A stretch of 64,000 bases of DNA from Streptomyces sp. Z26 (GTDB lineage: Bacteria > Actinomycetota > Actinomycetes > Streptomycetales > Streptomycetaceae). Below, in pieces: positions 1-7,796 of the stretch. The notes under the pieces were generated by a model. That model searched no databases. It was not told where the DNA came from and saw nothing but the letters and a program-made list of their open reading frames with translations. Numbering within the stretch: the stretch's first letter is position 1; each line of letters starts with the position of its first letter. The stretch lies in the NCBI RefSeq assembly GCF_003665095.1, contig NZ_RCHV01000002.1, positions 3,823,501 to 3,887,500 on the forward strand. Direction: 5' to 3'. Both the position numbers and the translations under genes were made by a program.

Positions 1-1942
1 CGTACGCCGACTCCGCGCGTCGCGCCGCGTCGGACAGCTGTCCGCTGCGCAACGCGATGAGGGCGCCGGCGCTCTCCAGCATGCCCTGCCAGGCGGGCGC
101 GTCGTACCGGTGCTTCTCGTCACCCAGTATCTCGTACCACTTGGCGGCGGAGTCGAGCTGGTCCGTGTAGCAGAGGGTCATCAGCGCGGCGGGCATGCCC
201 ATGAGCTGCCAGGCCGACTGCGTACGGCTGCCCTGGAGGACCTGCTCGGCCAGGGCGATCGCGTACTCGTCGGCGCCCCGCTCCAGCGCGAGGGCGAGGG
301 CGTGCCGGGAACGCAGCTCCGCCGTGGACGTCGCGGACGGCGCGACCTTCGGCAGCGGCAGGCGCGGGCGGTCCAGCACCCCCAGGAACTCGGACACCAT
401 GAACAGCCGGGTGCCCTCCAGCGCGGTCGACGTGTCGTCGTCCTCACCGTCGTTGACCTGGTCGACGACCTCCAGCGCGGAGTCGAAGTCGAGGTGGAAC
501 ATCATGCCCTCGGCGATGCGCACCGCGTCCGGGCCCGGCAGCTTCCGGCTCATGATGGGGCGCTTGAGCGACATGAAGTGCTGCGCGGAGTCGGCGGGGC
601 GGAGCTGCCACTGCCCGAACGCGTAGTGGGCGAGGACCGAGGCGCGCCCCGTCTCGTCGGTGCGGCACTCCCGGGCCAGCTCCAGGCAGCGGATGTTGAA
701 CTGCATGTCGCCGTGGGCCAGCGCGTGGCAGGCGGCCTCCTGGAGCACCGGTACGACCCAGTCCTCGTGCAGCGGGTCGACGCTGAGCAGGTGGGCCGCG
801 ACGGCGTGGGCCGGGGCGCCGCTCTCGTGCAGCAGCCGGGCCGCGTGGTAGCGCAGCTCCGTCGCCTTGTCGTGCGGCATCTCGGTGAGCACCGCCTGCC
901 GTACGTCCTCGCGCCGCAGCCGCGCGCCGTCGAGGACGCCGGTGCTGGTGAGCAACCGCAGGTAGCGCGCGACGAGTTCGGCGTCGATCGCGCTCAACTG
1001 GCTGACCAGGGACGGCGTCGCGGCCTCGTCCAGCAGCGCCACGCAGCGGGCGATGCGCACGGCGCGCGGCCCGAGCCGGTGCAGGCAGGACAGAACGGCC
1101 TGGTGGAAGGCGTGCCCGGGGGACAGGCCGTCGGGGCTCGTACGGGCGACGACGTCGGTGGCGGGGTGCGTGCCGGAGCCGTTGACGGACTCCAGCACGG
1201 GGCGCAGCCCGCGCTCCTCGACGAGGGCCTGCACGAGCAGCGGGTTGCCGCCGCTCAGCGCGTGCACCTCGGAGATGAAGCGGTCCGAGGCGGCCGACGG
1301 GACGCGGCACTCGACCAGCTCGCGGATGCCCTCGGAGGACAGCGGGCCGAGATGGAAGCGCCGCACGTTGGTCTGGTACAGGAAGTCCTGGAGGCTCTGC
1401 GAGGGCTGGCCCTCGACCGGCGTGCCGTGCGTGAAGACCAGCGCGACCGGGAGCTGTCCGAGGCGCTGCGCCAGGTAGCGCAGGCAGGTGAGCGTCGCGG
1501 CGTCGGTGTACTGGATGTCGTCGACGGCGATCAACAGGTGCCGCTCGGCGGCCAGTTCGGAGATGATCCGGTGCGCGCGCTTCGCCACCTCCAGGGAGTC
1601 GTCGCGCGCGTCGAGCGACGCGATGGGCGTGCCCTCCGGGCCGCCGGTGCCCCCGTGCCCCGACATGCCCACGCCGGGCACCCCCGTGTCGGGCGTACGG
1701 GTGTCGACGGACGTGAGCAGCTGCGTCAACGTGTCGTACGGGACGTGGCGCTCCTGCGGTGAACTCACCACCCGCAGCACGGTGCTGCCCGCCTCGGTCG
1801 CCCGGTCCGCCAGTGCGTCGAGCACCGTGGTCTTGCCCATCGCGGTCAGGCCGCTGATTGCGGCGACCGTGCCCCGCCCCTGTGCGGACTGTCTCAGTAG
1901 GCCGTCGAGATGGTCGAGTATCTCTGCGCGTTCTACGAACAT
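1..1942 (-). CDS. LuxR/LAL-type ATPase transcriptional regulator, partial (C-terminus beyond left edge)
   Basis: Reads right to left from an ATG at 1942 (MFVERAEILDHL) and stays open to position 1, so about 647 residues are present and the C-terminus is missing. A P-loop (GLTAMGKTT, about residues 31-39) and a Walker B strand (LLIAVDDIQYTD) mark a STAND/AAA ATPase of the MalT/LAL type. The region after about residue 350 is helical and TPR-like. The LuxR helix-turn-helix expected at the C-terminus would lie off the window and was not seen. A purine-rich ribosome site (GGGGGGAAG) lies upstream of the ATG, and a small palindrome ACCAAGTTGGT (1972-1982) sits in the leader. LAL regulators commonly activate polyketide clusters, and the type II thioesterase at 4185 supports such a role here. 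Family call good, target genes inferred. Confidence 0.85.
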   Translation of the reverse strand, partial: MFVERAEILDHLDGLLRQSAQGRGTVAAISGLTAMGKTTVLDALADRATEAGSTVLRVVSSPQERHVPYDTLTQLLTSVDTRTPDTGVPGVGMSGHGGTGGPEGTPIASLDARDDSLEVAKRAHRIISELAAERHLLIAVDDIQYTDAATLTCLRYLAQRLGQLPVALVFTHGTPVEGQPSQSLQDFLYQTNVRRFHLGPLSSEGIRELVECRVPSAASDRFISEVHALSGGNPLLVQALVEERGLRPVLESVNGSGTHPATDVVARTSPDGLSPGHAFHQAVLSCLHRLGPRAVRIARCVALLDEAATPSLVSQLSAIDAELVARYLRLLTSTGVLDGARLRREDVRQAVLTEMPHDKATELRYHAARLLHESGAPAHAVAAHLLSVDPLHEDWVVPVLQEAACHALAHGDMQFNIRCLELARECRTDETGRASVLAHYAFGQWQLRPADSAQHFMSLKRPIMSRKLPGPDAVRIAEGMMFHLDFDSALEVVDQVNDGEDDDTSTALEGTRLFMVSEFLGVLDRPRLPLPKVAPSATSTAELRSRHALALALERGADEYAIALAEQVLQGSRTQSAWQLMGMPAALMTLCYTDQLDSAAKWYEILGDEKHRYDAPAWQGMLESAGALIALRSGQLSDAARRAESAY

Positions 1943-2091
1943 GGCTGAGCTTCCCCCCGCTGGTATGCATCACCAAGTTGGTCTGTGGCCAGTGACAGGT
2001 CAAATGATAGCGGACGCGTCGCCGTGGGAAGTCTGTATCAATCAATGATCAGGACACGACGAAAGCTTATTCTGCGTCCCGCCCGCGGGCG

Positions 2092-2130
2092 CCCCTAGAC
2101 CCCGCTAGGGGCTTCTAGGGGTCTCCCTAG
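2092..2130. promoter_or_regulatory. CTAG-cored operator cluster (LuxR-type half-sites)
   Basis: Four half-sites with the same core follow each other: CCCCTAG at 2092-2098, CTAGGGG at 2105-2111, CTAGGGG at 2115-2121 and CCCTAG at 2125-2130. The last two form the 16-bp palindrome CTAGGGGTCTCCCTAG (2115-2130). The two CTAGGGG copies are exactly 10 bp apart, one helical turn. The half-sites and 4-bp spacer agree with the CTVGGG-N4-CCCBAG operator known for PAS-LuxR regulators of polyene clusters such as PimM. It lies about 150 bp upstream of the LAL start. Which protein binds it is not known. Confidence 0.6.
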
Positions 2131-2548
2131 TCCGCCCTCGCGGGCATCCGGTGAGGGAAGTGGCTGGTCCGCCGCCGAAGGCTGTCAACGGTATTTCCAT
2201 TGACCGCGCTCGGTGGTCATCCCGGCGCCCTGCGCATACGTGGGCGGTGACTCCGTCTAACGCCGACCGGATCGTCAGCTCCAAGACATCAGTAGTTAAT
2301 GTCGACGGGCATTACCGCGGTCGTTCGCAAGGGGTGCCGCAGAGTGTACCGCTCGGGCCCCGTATATTGGCAGGTCAGACCGGGGATCAGGGCGGGTCGG
2401 GGAAGGCCGTCGACGGTAGCGGGAATTCCGCTTTTGTCCGTCGGCCACCCGGAGGCGGGCGGGGAACGGGCGCGGAACGGTCGGAAGCGGGCACCGCCGC
2501 CGCCCGCCGCGGACCGGGCCCCGGGGCGTTCCCCGAGGTGGGGCCTGC

Positions 2549-2581
2549 CGTGGCGGAGCCGCTGCCAGCGGCTCCGCCACG
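2549..2581. repeat. Perfect 16-bp inverted repeat, possible terminator
   Basis: The arms 2549-2564 and 2566-2581 are perfectly complementary around a single base, so a transcript would form a 15-bp GC-rich stem with a minimal loop. No T-run follows. GC-rich hairpins without a U-tract often act as terminators in Streptomyces, but no gene ends just before it, so its role is open. Confidence 0.5.
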
Positions 2582-2760
2582 CGGCCCGCGCCTCCCGTCA
2601 TCCGCGTGCTGCCGGGGCCCGCGACCGTACGGCGCCCGCGGGAGCCCCGTACGACCGCCTTCGGGGTGATTCACCTCACCTGGGGTGGAAGACGTGGCGT
2701 ACGTCACGCGTCCCGGCGGTTCCGCCGAGCGCCGCGCGATGCGTCCCCGGGGAACGTGAC

Positions 2761-2779
2761 AGCGGCTTGTAAAGCCGCT
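2761..2779. repeat. 8-bp inverted repeat (AGCGGCTT-GTA-AAGCCGCT)
   Basis: A perfect short inverted repeat with a 3-bp centre, followed at about 2801 by a TTGACA hexamer without a convincing -10 box. It could be a protein-binding site or a small hairpin. Confidence 0.35.
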
Positions 2780-3961
2780 GTAAACAGCTGCCGACAGCTC
2801 TTGACACGTAAGGCGGTCGAGGTGCGCGGGCTTTACCGCATTCCCTTTGTCCAATGGTTGTGAACGGTTCTCCCTTACAGCTGGAATGCGGGGAGCGGCC
2901 GGTGTGTAAGCACCCCGATGGGAAGTTTCGCTTTGTCGGCGCATTGCCAAGCTCAATATCCGGCTTTACGCGACGGGTGAAGTGCGCGAGGTGATTTCAC
3001 GAGCACTCTTCCGGTGATTCTATACGGGAATGCGGGACGCGCGGTATTCGATCGTCCGTTTCTCTTTTCCCCGCGCGATTAGGGGGTGGGTCCGACAGGG
3101 GTCGTTGGTGCGCTCTCCGTGTGTCCGGTGACGAACTCCGTTTTCCTCGCGGGCTCTTGCGCGCCGCCACGGGAAAACGTCCTGGTTCGTTTTCCGTACG
3201 GTCCCGGGCCCGCTCGCCGGGTGCCTTTCGCGGTGCGCCGGGAAGATCGCGCGCGGGTTCTCCCCGTGCCCTTCCCGGCTCCTTCCGGCGGCCGTTCCGC
3301 GGCCCCTTCCCGGGGCCCTTCCCGTGCCGCGCGGTTCGGCGCGCGCGGGGCGCGGAAGGCCGGGGTGGCCAGCACCGATGCCCTGGCGTGCGCGGGCGGG
3401 GGGCGGTGGTGCGGTGGTCGTGTGCGTCGGGTCGGGCGGCGTCCGGGTGGGGCGTCGCGGGTGCGGCGGGGGTGTGCCCAGGGGGTATCGCGCGGCGTTC
3501 TTCCAGGTCGCGGCTACCCGGCGGTAGGGGCGGACGTGGTCGTGATTGCGAGAGGTAGAGCTCTAGGTAGAGGACAACGCTCTGTGGATCTCGGACATCC
3601 CCTGGACCGGGGGCTGTTGATGAGTGGGGACGAGAGCGCATCCGGTGTGATTAGCCCCCGTCGCCTCCGGGTACAACAAGGGGTTTTCGAAAGACCACGC
3701 TGACGCCCGGTAAGGCTCCCCTCACAGCTTTGCCCCGAGGGCTCCCCGTGCGAATGGGGCCCGCACCGGCGCGTGTTCTCCGCCGACACCGAAGCGCCTC
3801 TCCGAGGTGATCCCCGCGCGGGACGGCCCGCCGCGCGATATGCCCCCGGGATCTTCGGCCGACCGCGCCGCCCGTACGCCGGGAGGGAGTGCGCGGGATA
3901 TCCCCGTACCCCACCCGTACACGTGAACGGACCCCGCCCCAGGAACCCCTACCGGCCCCCG

Positions 3962-4016
3962 GGTGTACCTGAGTACCGCCCGTCAGGTGTACGTAACCAC
4001 CCCCTGTCCGGTGTAC
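3962..4016 (+). repeat. Three GGTGTAC direct repeats at 24-bp spacing
   Basis: GGTGTAC occurs at 3962-3968, 3986-3992 and 4010-4016, each start exactly 24 bp after the last. It lies 169-223 bp upstream of the thioesterase start. A related inverted copy (GTACAC) is at 3917-3922. Even spacing on one strand suggests an array of binding sites for a dimer or oligomer. No regulator was identified. Confidence 0.4.
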
Positions 4017-4184
4017 GTGGACGGCGGATGTAGGGGGTCGAAACGGCTTTTCAGGGGGGTGGTGCCCGGTGCGCGGGCCCCTGACGTCGGCCGATACTCG
4101 AAGGGTCGTACGGGCCGCCCGGCCCCGCGACGGTGCCCGGAACCAGCCGCAGCGCAGACGAGACCCGAAGGGACCGGAACACCC

Positions 4185-4955
4185 ATGGTCGGAGCAACCC
4201 TGCAAGCGAACGCCTGGGTACGGCGGTTCCACCCCGCGCCCGACGCCGCCACGAGGCTGGTCTGCTTTCCGCACGCGGGTGGCTCGGCGTCGTTCTACTT
4301 CCCCGTCTCCAGGGCGCTGTCGCCCGAGGTGGACGTGCTCGCCATCCAGTACCCGGGGCGCCAGGACCGCCGTACGGAGGCCCCGGTCGGCAGCATCCAC
4401 ACCCTCGCGGACCGCATCACCGAGGACCTGCTGGACTGGTCCGACCGCCCGCTGACCCTCTTCGGTCACAGCATGGGCGCGCTCCTCGCCTACGAGGTCG
4501 CGACCCGGCTGGAGGAGCGCGGCGTCAACCCGCTCGGCCTGTTCGCCTCCGGGCGGCGCGCGCCGTCCACGTACCGCGGCAGCGAGCGCGAGGACCCGGG
4601 CAGCGACGAGAGCCTCATCCGGGAGATGAAGAAGCTCAGCGGCACCGACGTGGAGGTCTTCGCCAACGACGACCTGCTGCGGATCATCCTCCCGGCGATA
4701 CGCGGCGACTACCGCGCCGTGCAGACGTACCGGCACCGTCCCGCGCAGCCCCCGCTGAGCTGCCCCGTCATCGCCCTCAACGGCGACGACGACCCGCAGG
4801 TGACGCCCGCCGAGGTGCGCGCGTGGGAGCGGCACACCTCCAACACGTTCCGGACGCGCACCTTCTCCGGCGGCCACTTCTACCTCAACGCGCAGGCGCC
4901 GTCCGTGCTCGCGGAGGTCTCCTCGTTCATCGACATGGCGACGCTGCGGGTCTGA
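4185..4955 (+). CDS. Type II thioesterase (alpha/beta hydrolase, GrsT/RifR family)
   Basis: A 256-residue protein with the usual TEII length. The nucleophile elbow GHSMG places the catalytic serine at S96, the acid is in the GDDD segment near 201-203, and the histidine is H231 in SGGHFYL. The N-terminal CFPHAGGSASFY is the family's oxyanion-side signature. TEII enzymes clear mis-primed or stalled acyl groups from carrier proteins of polyketide synthases and NRPSs. No synthase lies in this window, so the partner is expected left of it, next to the LAL regulator. ATG at 4185 is chosen because the protein starts just before the conserved region, although the frame is open further upstream. Convergent with the NTF2-like gene. 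Confidence 0.92.
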   Translation: MVGATLQANAWVRRFHPAPDAATRLVCFPHAGGSASFYFPVSRALSPEVDVLAIQYPGRQDRRTEAPVGSIHTLADRITEDLLDWSDRPLTLFGHSMGALLAYEVATRLEERGVNPLGLFASGRRAPSTYRGSEREDPGSDESLIREMKKLSGTDVEVFANDDLLRIILPAIRGDYRAVQTYRHRPAQPPLSCPVIALNGDDDPQVTPAEVRAWERHTSNTFRTRTFSGGHFYLNAQAPSVLAEVSSFIDMATLRV

Positions 4956-5074
4956 CGGCCCGTCGGCACACCGCCCCCGCCGCGCCGGTCTCCGGTGCCC
5001 CGGTCAACTCCGGGGCGCCGCACCGGGGTTGAGGGGGCGGCGTACGGGCGTACGGGCGGGCGCGGCGGCGTGGC

Positions 5075-5530
5075 TCACAGCTCGTCCTCTTCGCCGTCCT
5101 CGTCCTCGCCCTCCACCAGCACGGGCGAGCCGTGGTGCGACCACACCTTCCAACTCCCGTCCTCCGTACGGCGGAAGAGGTTGGTCGCCACCACCAGGCC
5201 GCCCACCAGCGGGCCCGCGGAGCCGTCGTCCTCGGCCGGGCCGCCGCTGAGGATGTTCTCGGTGCAGCTGACCAGCGCGGTGTCGCCCTCCACGGACACC
5301 TCCACGTCGGTCAGGAAGAACTGGATGTACTCCGTGTTCGCCATGATCAGGGCGTACGAGCGCAGCACCTCGTCCCGCCCCGTCAGCACCGGCCAGCCCG
5401 GGTGCACCACGCTCACCCCGTCGTCCAGCCACAGCGCGCCCATGGCGTCCGCGTCGCCGTTCTCCACCGCGTCGTAGAGCGCGGTGTTGGCCGCCTCGAC
5501 CGCCTCGACGTCCGTACGCGCCCCGCTCAC
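5075..5530 (-). CDS. NTF2-like / SnoaL-type protein of the folP operon
   Basis: A 151-residue protein beginning with GTG at 5530, which overlaps the folP stop by 4 bp (GTGA), so it is probably translationally coupled to folP. The pattern is a cystatin/NTF2 fold: an N-terminal helix (VEAANTALYDAVENGD), WLDDGVSVVHPGWPVLTGRDEV, and a late strand SWKVWSHHGSPV with paired histidines. The family includes isomerases, hydrolases and non-enzymatic ligand binders. The last dozen residues are nearly all Asp/Glu. Placement behind folP is, from memory, conserved in Streptomyces, but its function is unknown. Confidence 0.85.
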   Translation of the reverse strand: MSGARTDVEAVEAANTALYDAVENGDADAMGALWLDDGVSVVHPGWPVLTGRDEVLRSYALIMANTEYIQFFLTDVEVSVEGDTALVSCTENILSGGPAEDDGSAGPLVGGLVVATNLFRRTEDGSWKVWSHHGSPVLVEGEDEDGEEDEL

Positions 5531-6387
5531 GCGGCGCCCTCGACGGCCCGCGCGACCCGTACGGCGTCGGCGCTCGCCCGTACCTCGTGCACCCGTACCG
5601 CCCACGCGCGGTCCCGCGCCGCGAGCGCGGAGACCGCGGCGGTGGCCGCGTCGCGCTCCCGCGCGGGCGGCGGACCGGCGTCGTCCGGGCGGGTCAGCAC
5701 ATGCCCGAGGAACCGCTTGCGGGACGCCGCCACCAGCAGCGGGCGGCCCAACTCGGCGCGCAGCCGGGGCAGTTGGGCGAGCAGCGCCAGGTCGTGCTCG
5801 GCGCGCTTGGCGAAGCCGAGCCCCGGGTCCACGACGATGCGGTCCGCGTCGACGCCGCCCGCGACGGCCCGGTCCAGGGAGGCGCGCAGCTCGGTGAGGA
5901 CCTCGGTGACCACGTCCCCGTACGACGCCCGGTTGTTCATGTCGATCGACCGGCCGCGCCAGTGCATCACCACGAACGGCACCCCGGCCGCCGCGACGGC
6001 GGGCACCATGGCCGGGTCGGACAGGCCGCCGCTCACGTCGTTGACCATCGACGCGCCCGCCTCCAGGGCCTGTTCGGCCACGCGCGCCCGCATCGTGTCG
6101 ACGCTCACCGGCACCCCGCCGGACGCCAGCCCGCGCACGACGGGCAGCACCCGGCGCAGCTCCTCCGCCTCGTCCACCCGCGCGGCGCCGGGCCGGGTGG
6201 ACTCGCCGCCCACGTCGACCAGATCGGCGCCCTGCGCGGCGAGGTCCAGGCCGCGCTTGACGGCGGCTTCGGCGTCGAACCACCGGCCGCCGTCGGAGAA
6301 GGAGTCCGGCGTGACGTTCACCACGCCCATCACCGCACACCGGTCCAGGTCCGGCAGACCGGCGATCCGGCCGCGCAACGCACTCAT
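5527..6387 (-). CDS. folP: Dihydropteroate synthase
   Basis: Joins 6-hydroxymethyl-dihydropterin diphosphate to p-aminobenzoate, making dihydropteroate in folate synthesis. The 286-residue protein has both classical signatures: MGVVNVTPDSFSDGG near the N-terminus (pterin diphosphate/Mg site) and VGGESTRPGA. Later barrel motifs are SVDT, VNDVSGG, DPGLGFAK and the C-terminal SRKRFLG. ATG at 6387. Divergent from folB across a 440-bp gap and followed at once by the NTF2-like gene. Sulfonamides are the known inhibitors of this enzyme; no resistance-type change can be judged from sequence alone. Confidence 0.96.
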   Translation of the reverse strand: MSALRGRIAGLPDLDRCAVMGVVNVTPDSFSDGGRWFDAEAAVKRGLDLAAQGADLVDVGGESTRPGAARVDEAEELRRVLPVVRGLASGGVPVSVDTMRARVAEQALEAGASMVNDVSGGLSDPAMVPAVAAAGVPFVVMHWRGRSIDMNNRASYGDVVTEVLTELRASLDRAVAGGVDADRIVVDPGLGFAKRAEHDLALLAQLPRLRAELGRPLLVAASRKRFLGHVLTRPDDAGPPPARERDAATAAVSALAARDRAWAVRVHEVRASADAVRVARAVEGAA

Positions 6388-6827
6388 GGGTCCAGCGTAG
6401 TGCCGCCGTACGCCGGCGCCGGGCCCGCCCGCCCCCGCCCGTACGCGCCGCCGCGAGCCACCCCTTTCGGGTGCTTCGCCGTACGGGCGGTGCGCGGAAC
6501 CACCCGTACGGGAGCGGCCCGGCGGCGGCGCGGGGGAGTGCCGCCGTCCGGTTCCGGGTAAGCGGCCGGAACCGCCGCGGGCGGGGCGGCCCGCGGGCCG
6601 TCACCCCGGAGGCGGGGCGGGCGGGTGCCCGCGGGTAGATTTCGACGCGCCCGCGTCGCCCGACCGCCGACCGGGCAGGACAGGACCGCGCAGGACCACG
6701 CACCACCGCGCACGACCACGTACCACCAGCGCACGACCACACCAGGCGGGCCGGGACGAGCACGGCCACAGCAAGCACGGCGCGCCCCACGGGGCGCGCA
6801 CGGACGTAACGACGGGAGTGTTGCCGC
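6388..6827. other. folP-folB divergent promoter region
   Basis: A 440-bp gap between two divergent folate genes, presumably carrying both promoters, although no canonical -35/-10 pair stands out. It contains several CGTACG palindromes (6400-6510) and a short tandem repeat at 6687-6740. The folB ribosome site GGGAG lies at 6814-6818. No gene seen. Confidence 0.55.
6687..6740 (+). repeat. Imperfect 20-bp tandem repeat upstream of folB
   Basis: Units beginning CGCGCAGGACCACGCACCAC (6687-6706) and CGCGCACGACCACGTACCAC (6707-6726) differ at 2 positions of 20, and a third partial copy (GCGCACGACCAC, from about 6729) follows. It lies about 90-140 bp before the folB start, within the likely leader. 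Confidence 0.45.
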
Positions 6828-7187
6828 GTGGACCGCGTCGCACTGCGCGGGCTCAGGGCCCGCGGGCATCACGGCGTGTTCGAACGGGAACGGGAGGAAG
6901 GGCAGACCTTCGTCGTGGACGTCGTGCTCGGCCTGGACACGCGGCCCGCCGCCGAGGGTGACGACCTCACCCGCACCGTCCACTACGGCGTCGTCGCGGA
7001 GGAGGTCGTCGCGGTGGTGGCGGGCGAGCCCGTCGACCTGATCGAGACGCTCGCGCAGCGCGTCGCCGACACCTGCCTCGCACACCCGGAAGTACAGGAG
7101 GTGGAGGTGGTCGTGCACAAGCCGGAAGCCCCGATCACCGTCCCCTTCGACGACGTGACCCTCACTATCAAGCGGAGCCGCGCATGA
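6828..7187 (+). CDS. folB: Dihydroneopterin aldolase
   Basis: A 119-residue enzyme, the normal length, that cleaves 7,8-dihydroneopterin to 6-hydroxymethyl-dihydropterin and glycolaldehyde. GHHGVFEREREEGQTFVVDV matches the family N-terminal signature. LTRTVHYGVVAEEV and the conserved ETLAQRVAD and VHKPEAPI segments follow. GTG at 6828 has GGGAG nine bases upstream. The stop overlaps the folK start by 4 bp (ATGA), so the two are likely coupled; the next enzyme in the pathway is encoded directly downstream. Confidence 0.95.
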   Translation: MDRVALRGLRARGHHGVFEREREEGQTFVVDVVLGLDTRPAAEGDDLTRTVHYGVVAEEVVAVVAGEPVDLIETLAQRVADTCLAHPEVQEVEVVVHKPEAPITVPFDDVTLTIKRSRA

Positions 7188-7783
7188 CACCGAACAGCGA
7201 CCCGACCGTACAGCCGGTACCCGCTTCCGTGGTGCACACGGTCGACGCGGCCGACGCCACCCTCCACAACCCGCGCCGCGCCGTCGTCGCGCTCGGCAGC
7301 AACCTCGGCAACCGGATGGAACGCCTCCAGAGCGCCGTCGACGCCCTCGCGGACACGCCGGGACTGCGTGTGAAGGCGATCTCGCCCGTGTACGAGACGG
7401 AGCCGTGGGGCGTCGAGCCGGGGAGCCAGCGGGCGTACTACAACGCGGTGGTCCTCGTGAAGACGACCCTGCCGCCCTCGTCCCTGCTGGAACGGGGCCA
7501 GGCCATCGAGGAGGCGCTCGATCGGGTGCGCGGCGCCCAGCGGTACGAGCCGCGCCCGATCGACGTGGACATCGTGACGTACCAGGACGTCGTCTCCGAC
7601 GACCCCGTGCTCACGCTGCCGCACCCGCGCGCGCACGAGCGGGCGTTCGTACTGGTGCCGTGGCACGACGTCGACCCGGAGGCGGAGGTGCCGGGCCGAG
7701 GGGCGGTGGCGGAGCTGCTGGCGGAGGTCGGCCGCGAGGGCGTCACGCCGCGCACCGACATGGAACTGACCATGCCCGACTGA
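7184..7783 (+). CDS. folK: 6-hydroxymethyl-7,8-dihydropterin pyrophosphokinase
   Basis: Transfers pyrophosphate from ATP to 6-hydroxymethyl-dihydropterin, giving the FolP substrate. The 199-residue protein has ALGSNLGNRMERLQSA, YETEPWG, YYNAVV and the signature RYEPRPIDVDIVTY with the two metal-binding aspartates. LPHPRAHERAFVLVPW closes the core. The first 30 residues are an extension not seen in shorter homologues. Starts with ATG at 7184 overlapping the folB stop, and DUF3180 follows 13 bp downstream. Confidence 0.95.
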   Translation: MTPNSDPTVQPVPASVVHTVDAADATLHNPRRAVVALGSNLGNRMERLQSAVDALADTPGLRVKAISPVYETEPWGVEPGSQRAYYNAVVLVKTTLPPSSLLERGQAIEEALDRVRGAQRYEPRPIDVDIVTYQDVVSDDPVLTLPHPRAHERAFVLVPWHDVDPEAEVPGRGAVAELLAEVGREGVTPRTDMELTMPD

Positions 7784-7796
7784 CGTTGGTGAGCAC

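Larger units (their letters stand above)
1943..4184. other. 2.2-kb gene-free divergent region
   Basis: No convincing gene lies between the LAL regulator and the thioesterase. The open frames here are short, overlap on both strands, are rich in Arg/Pro without domain logic, and lack the strong third-position G/C bias of real genes nearby. The stretch 2780-3080 is visibly less GC-rich. The region holds a cluster of CTAG-cored repeats (2092-2130), a perfect long hairpin (2549-2581), a smaller hairpin (2761-2779), degenerate CTTCCCG runs (about 3260-3330) and three GGTGTAC repeats (3962-4016). It could be a regulatory region, an untranslated leader, a small-RNA locus or decayed DNA at a cluster border. 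Confidence 0.6.

Noticed and set aside
110..1762. Long plus-strand open frame opposite the LAL regulator
   Set aside because: Low-complexity Arg/Gly/Val/Gln-rich translation with no domains; it mirrors the minus-strand gene, whose P-loop and Walker B are clear.
2801..2835. TTGACA hexamer as a promoter
   Set aside because: No acceptable -10 element at 16-19 bp, so not listed as a promoter.
2997..3641. Minus-strand frame in the 2.2-kb gap
   Set aside because: Translation is Arg/Pro/Gly-rich without domain signals, has a weak start and overlaps open frames on the other strand; treated as non-coding.
3540..3760. Possible structured RNA or tRNA in the gene-free gap
   Set aside because: No cloverleaf, anticodon arm or known riboswitch core could be built by eye.
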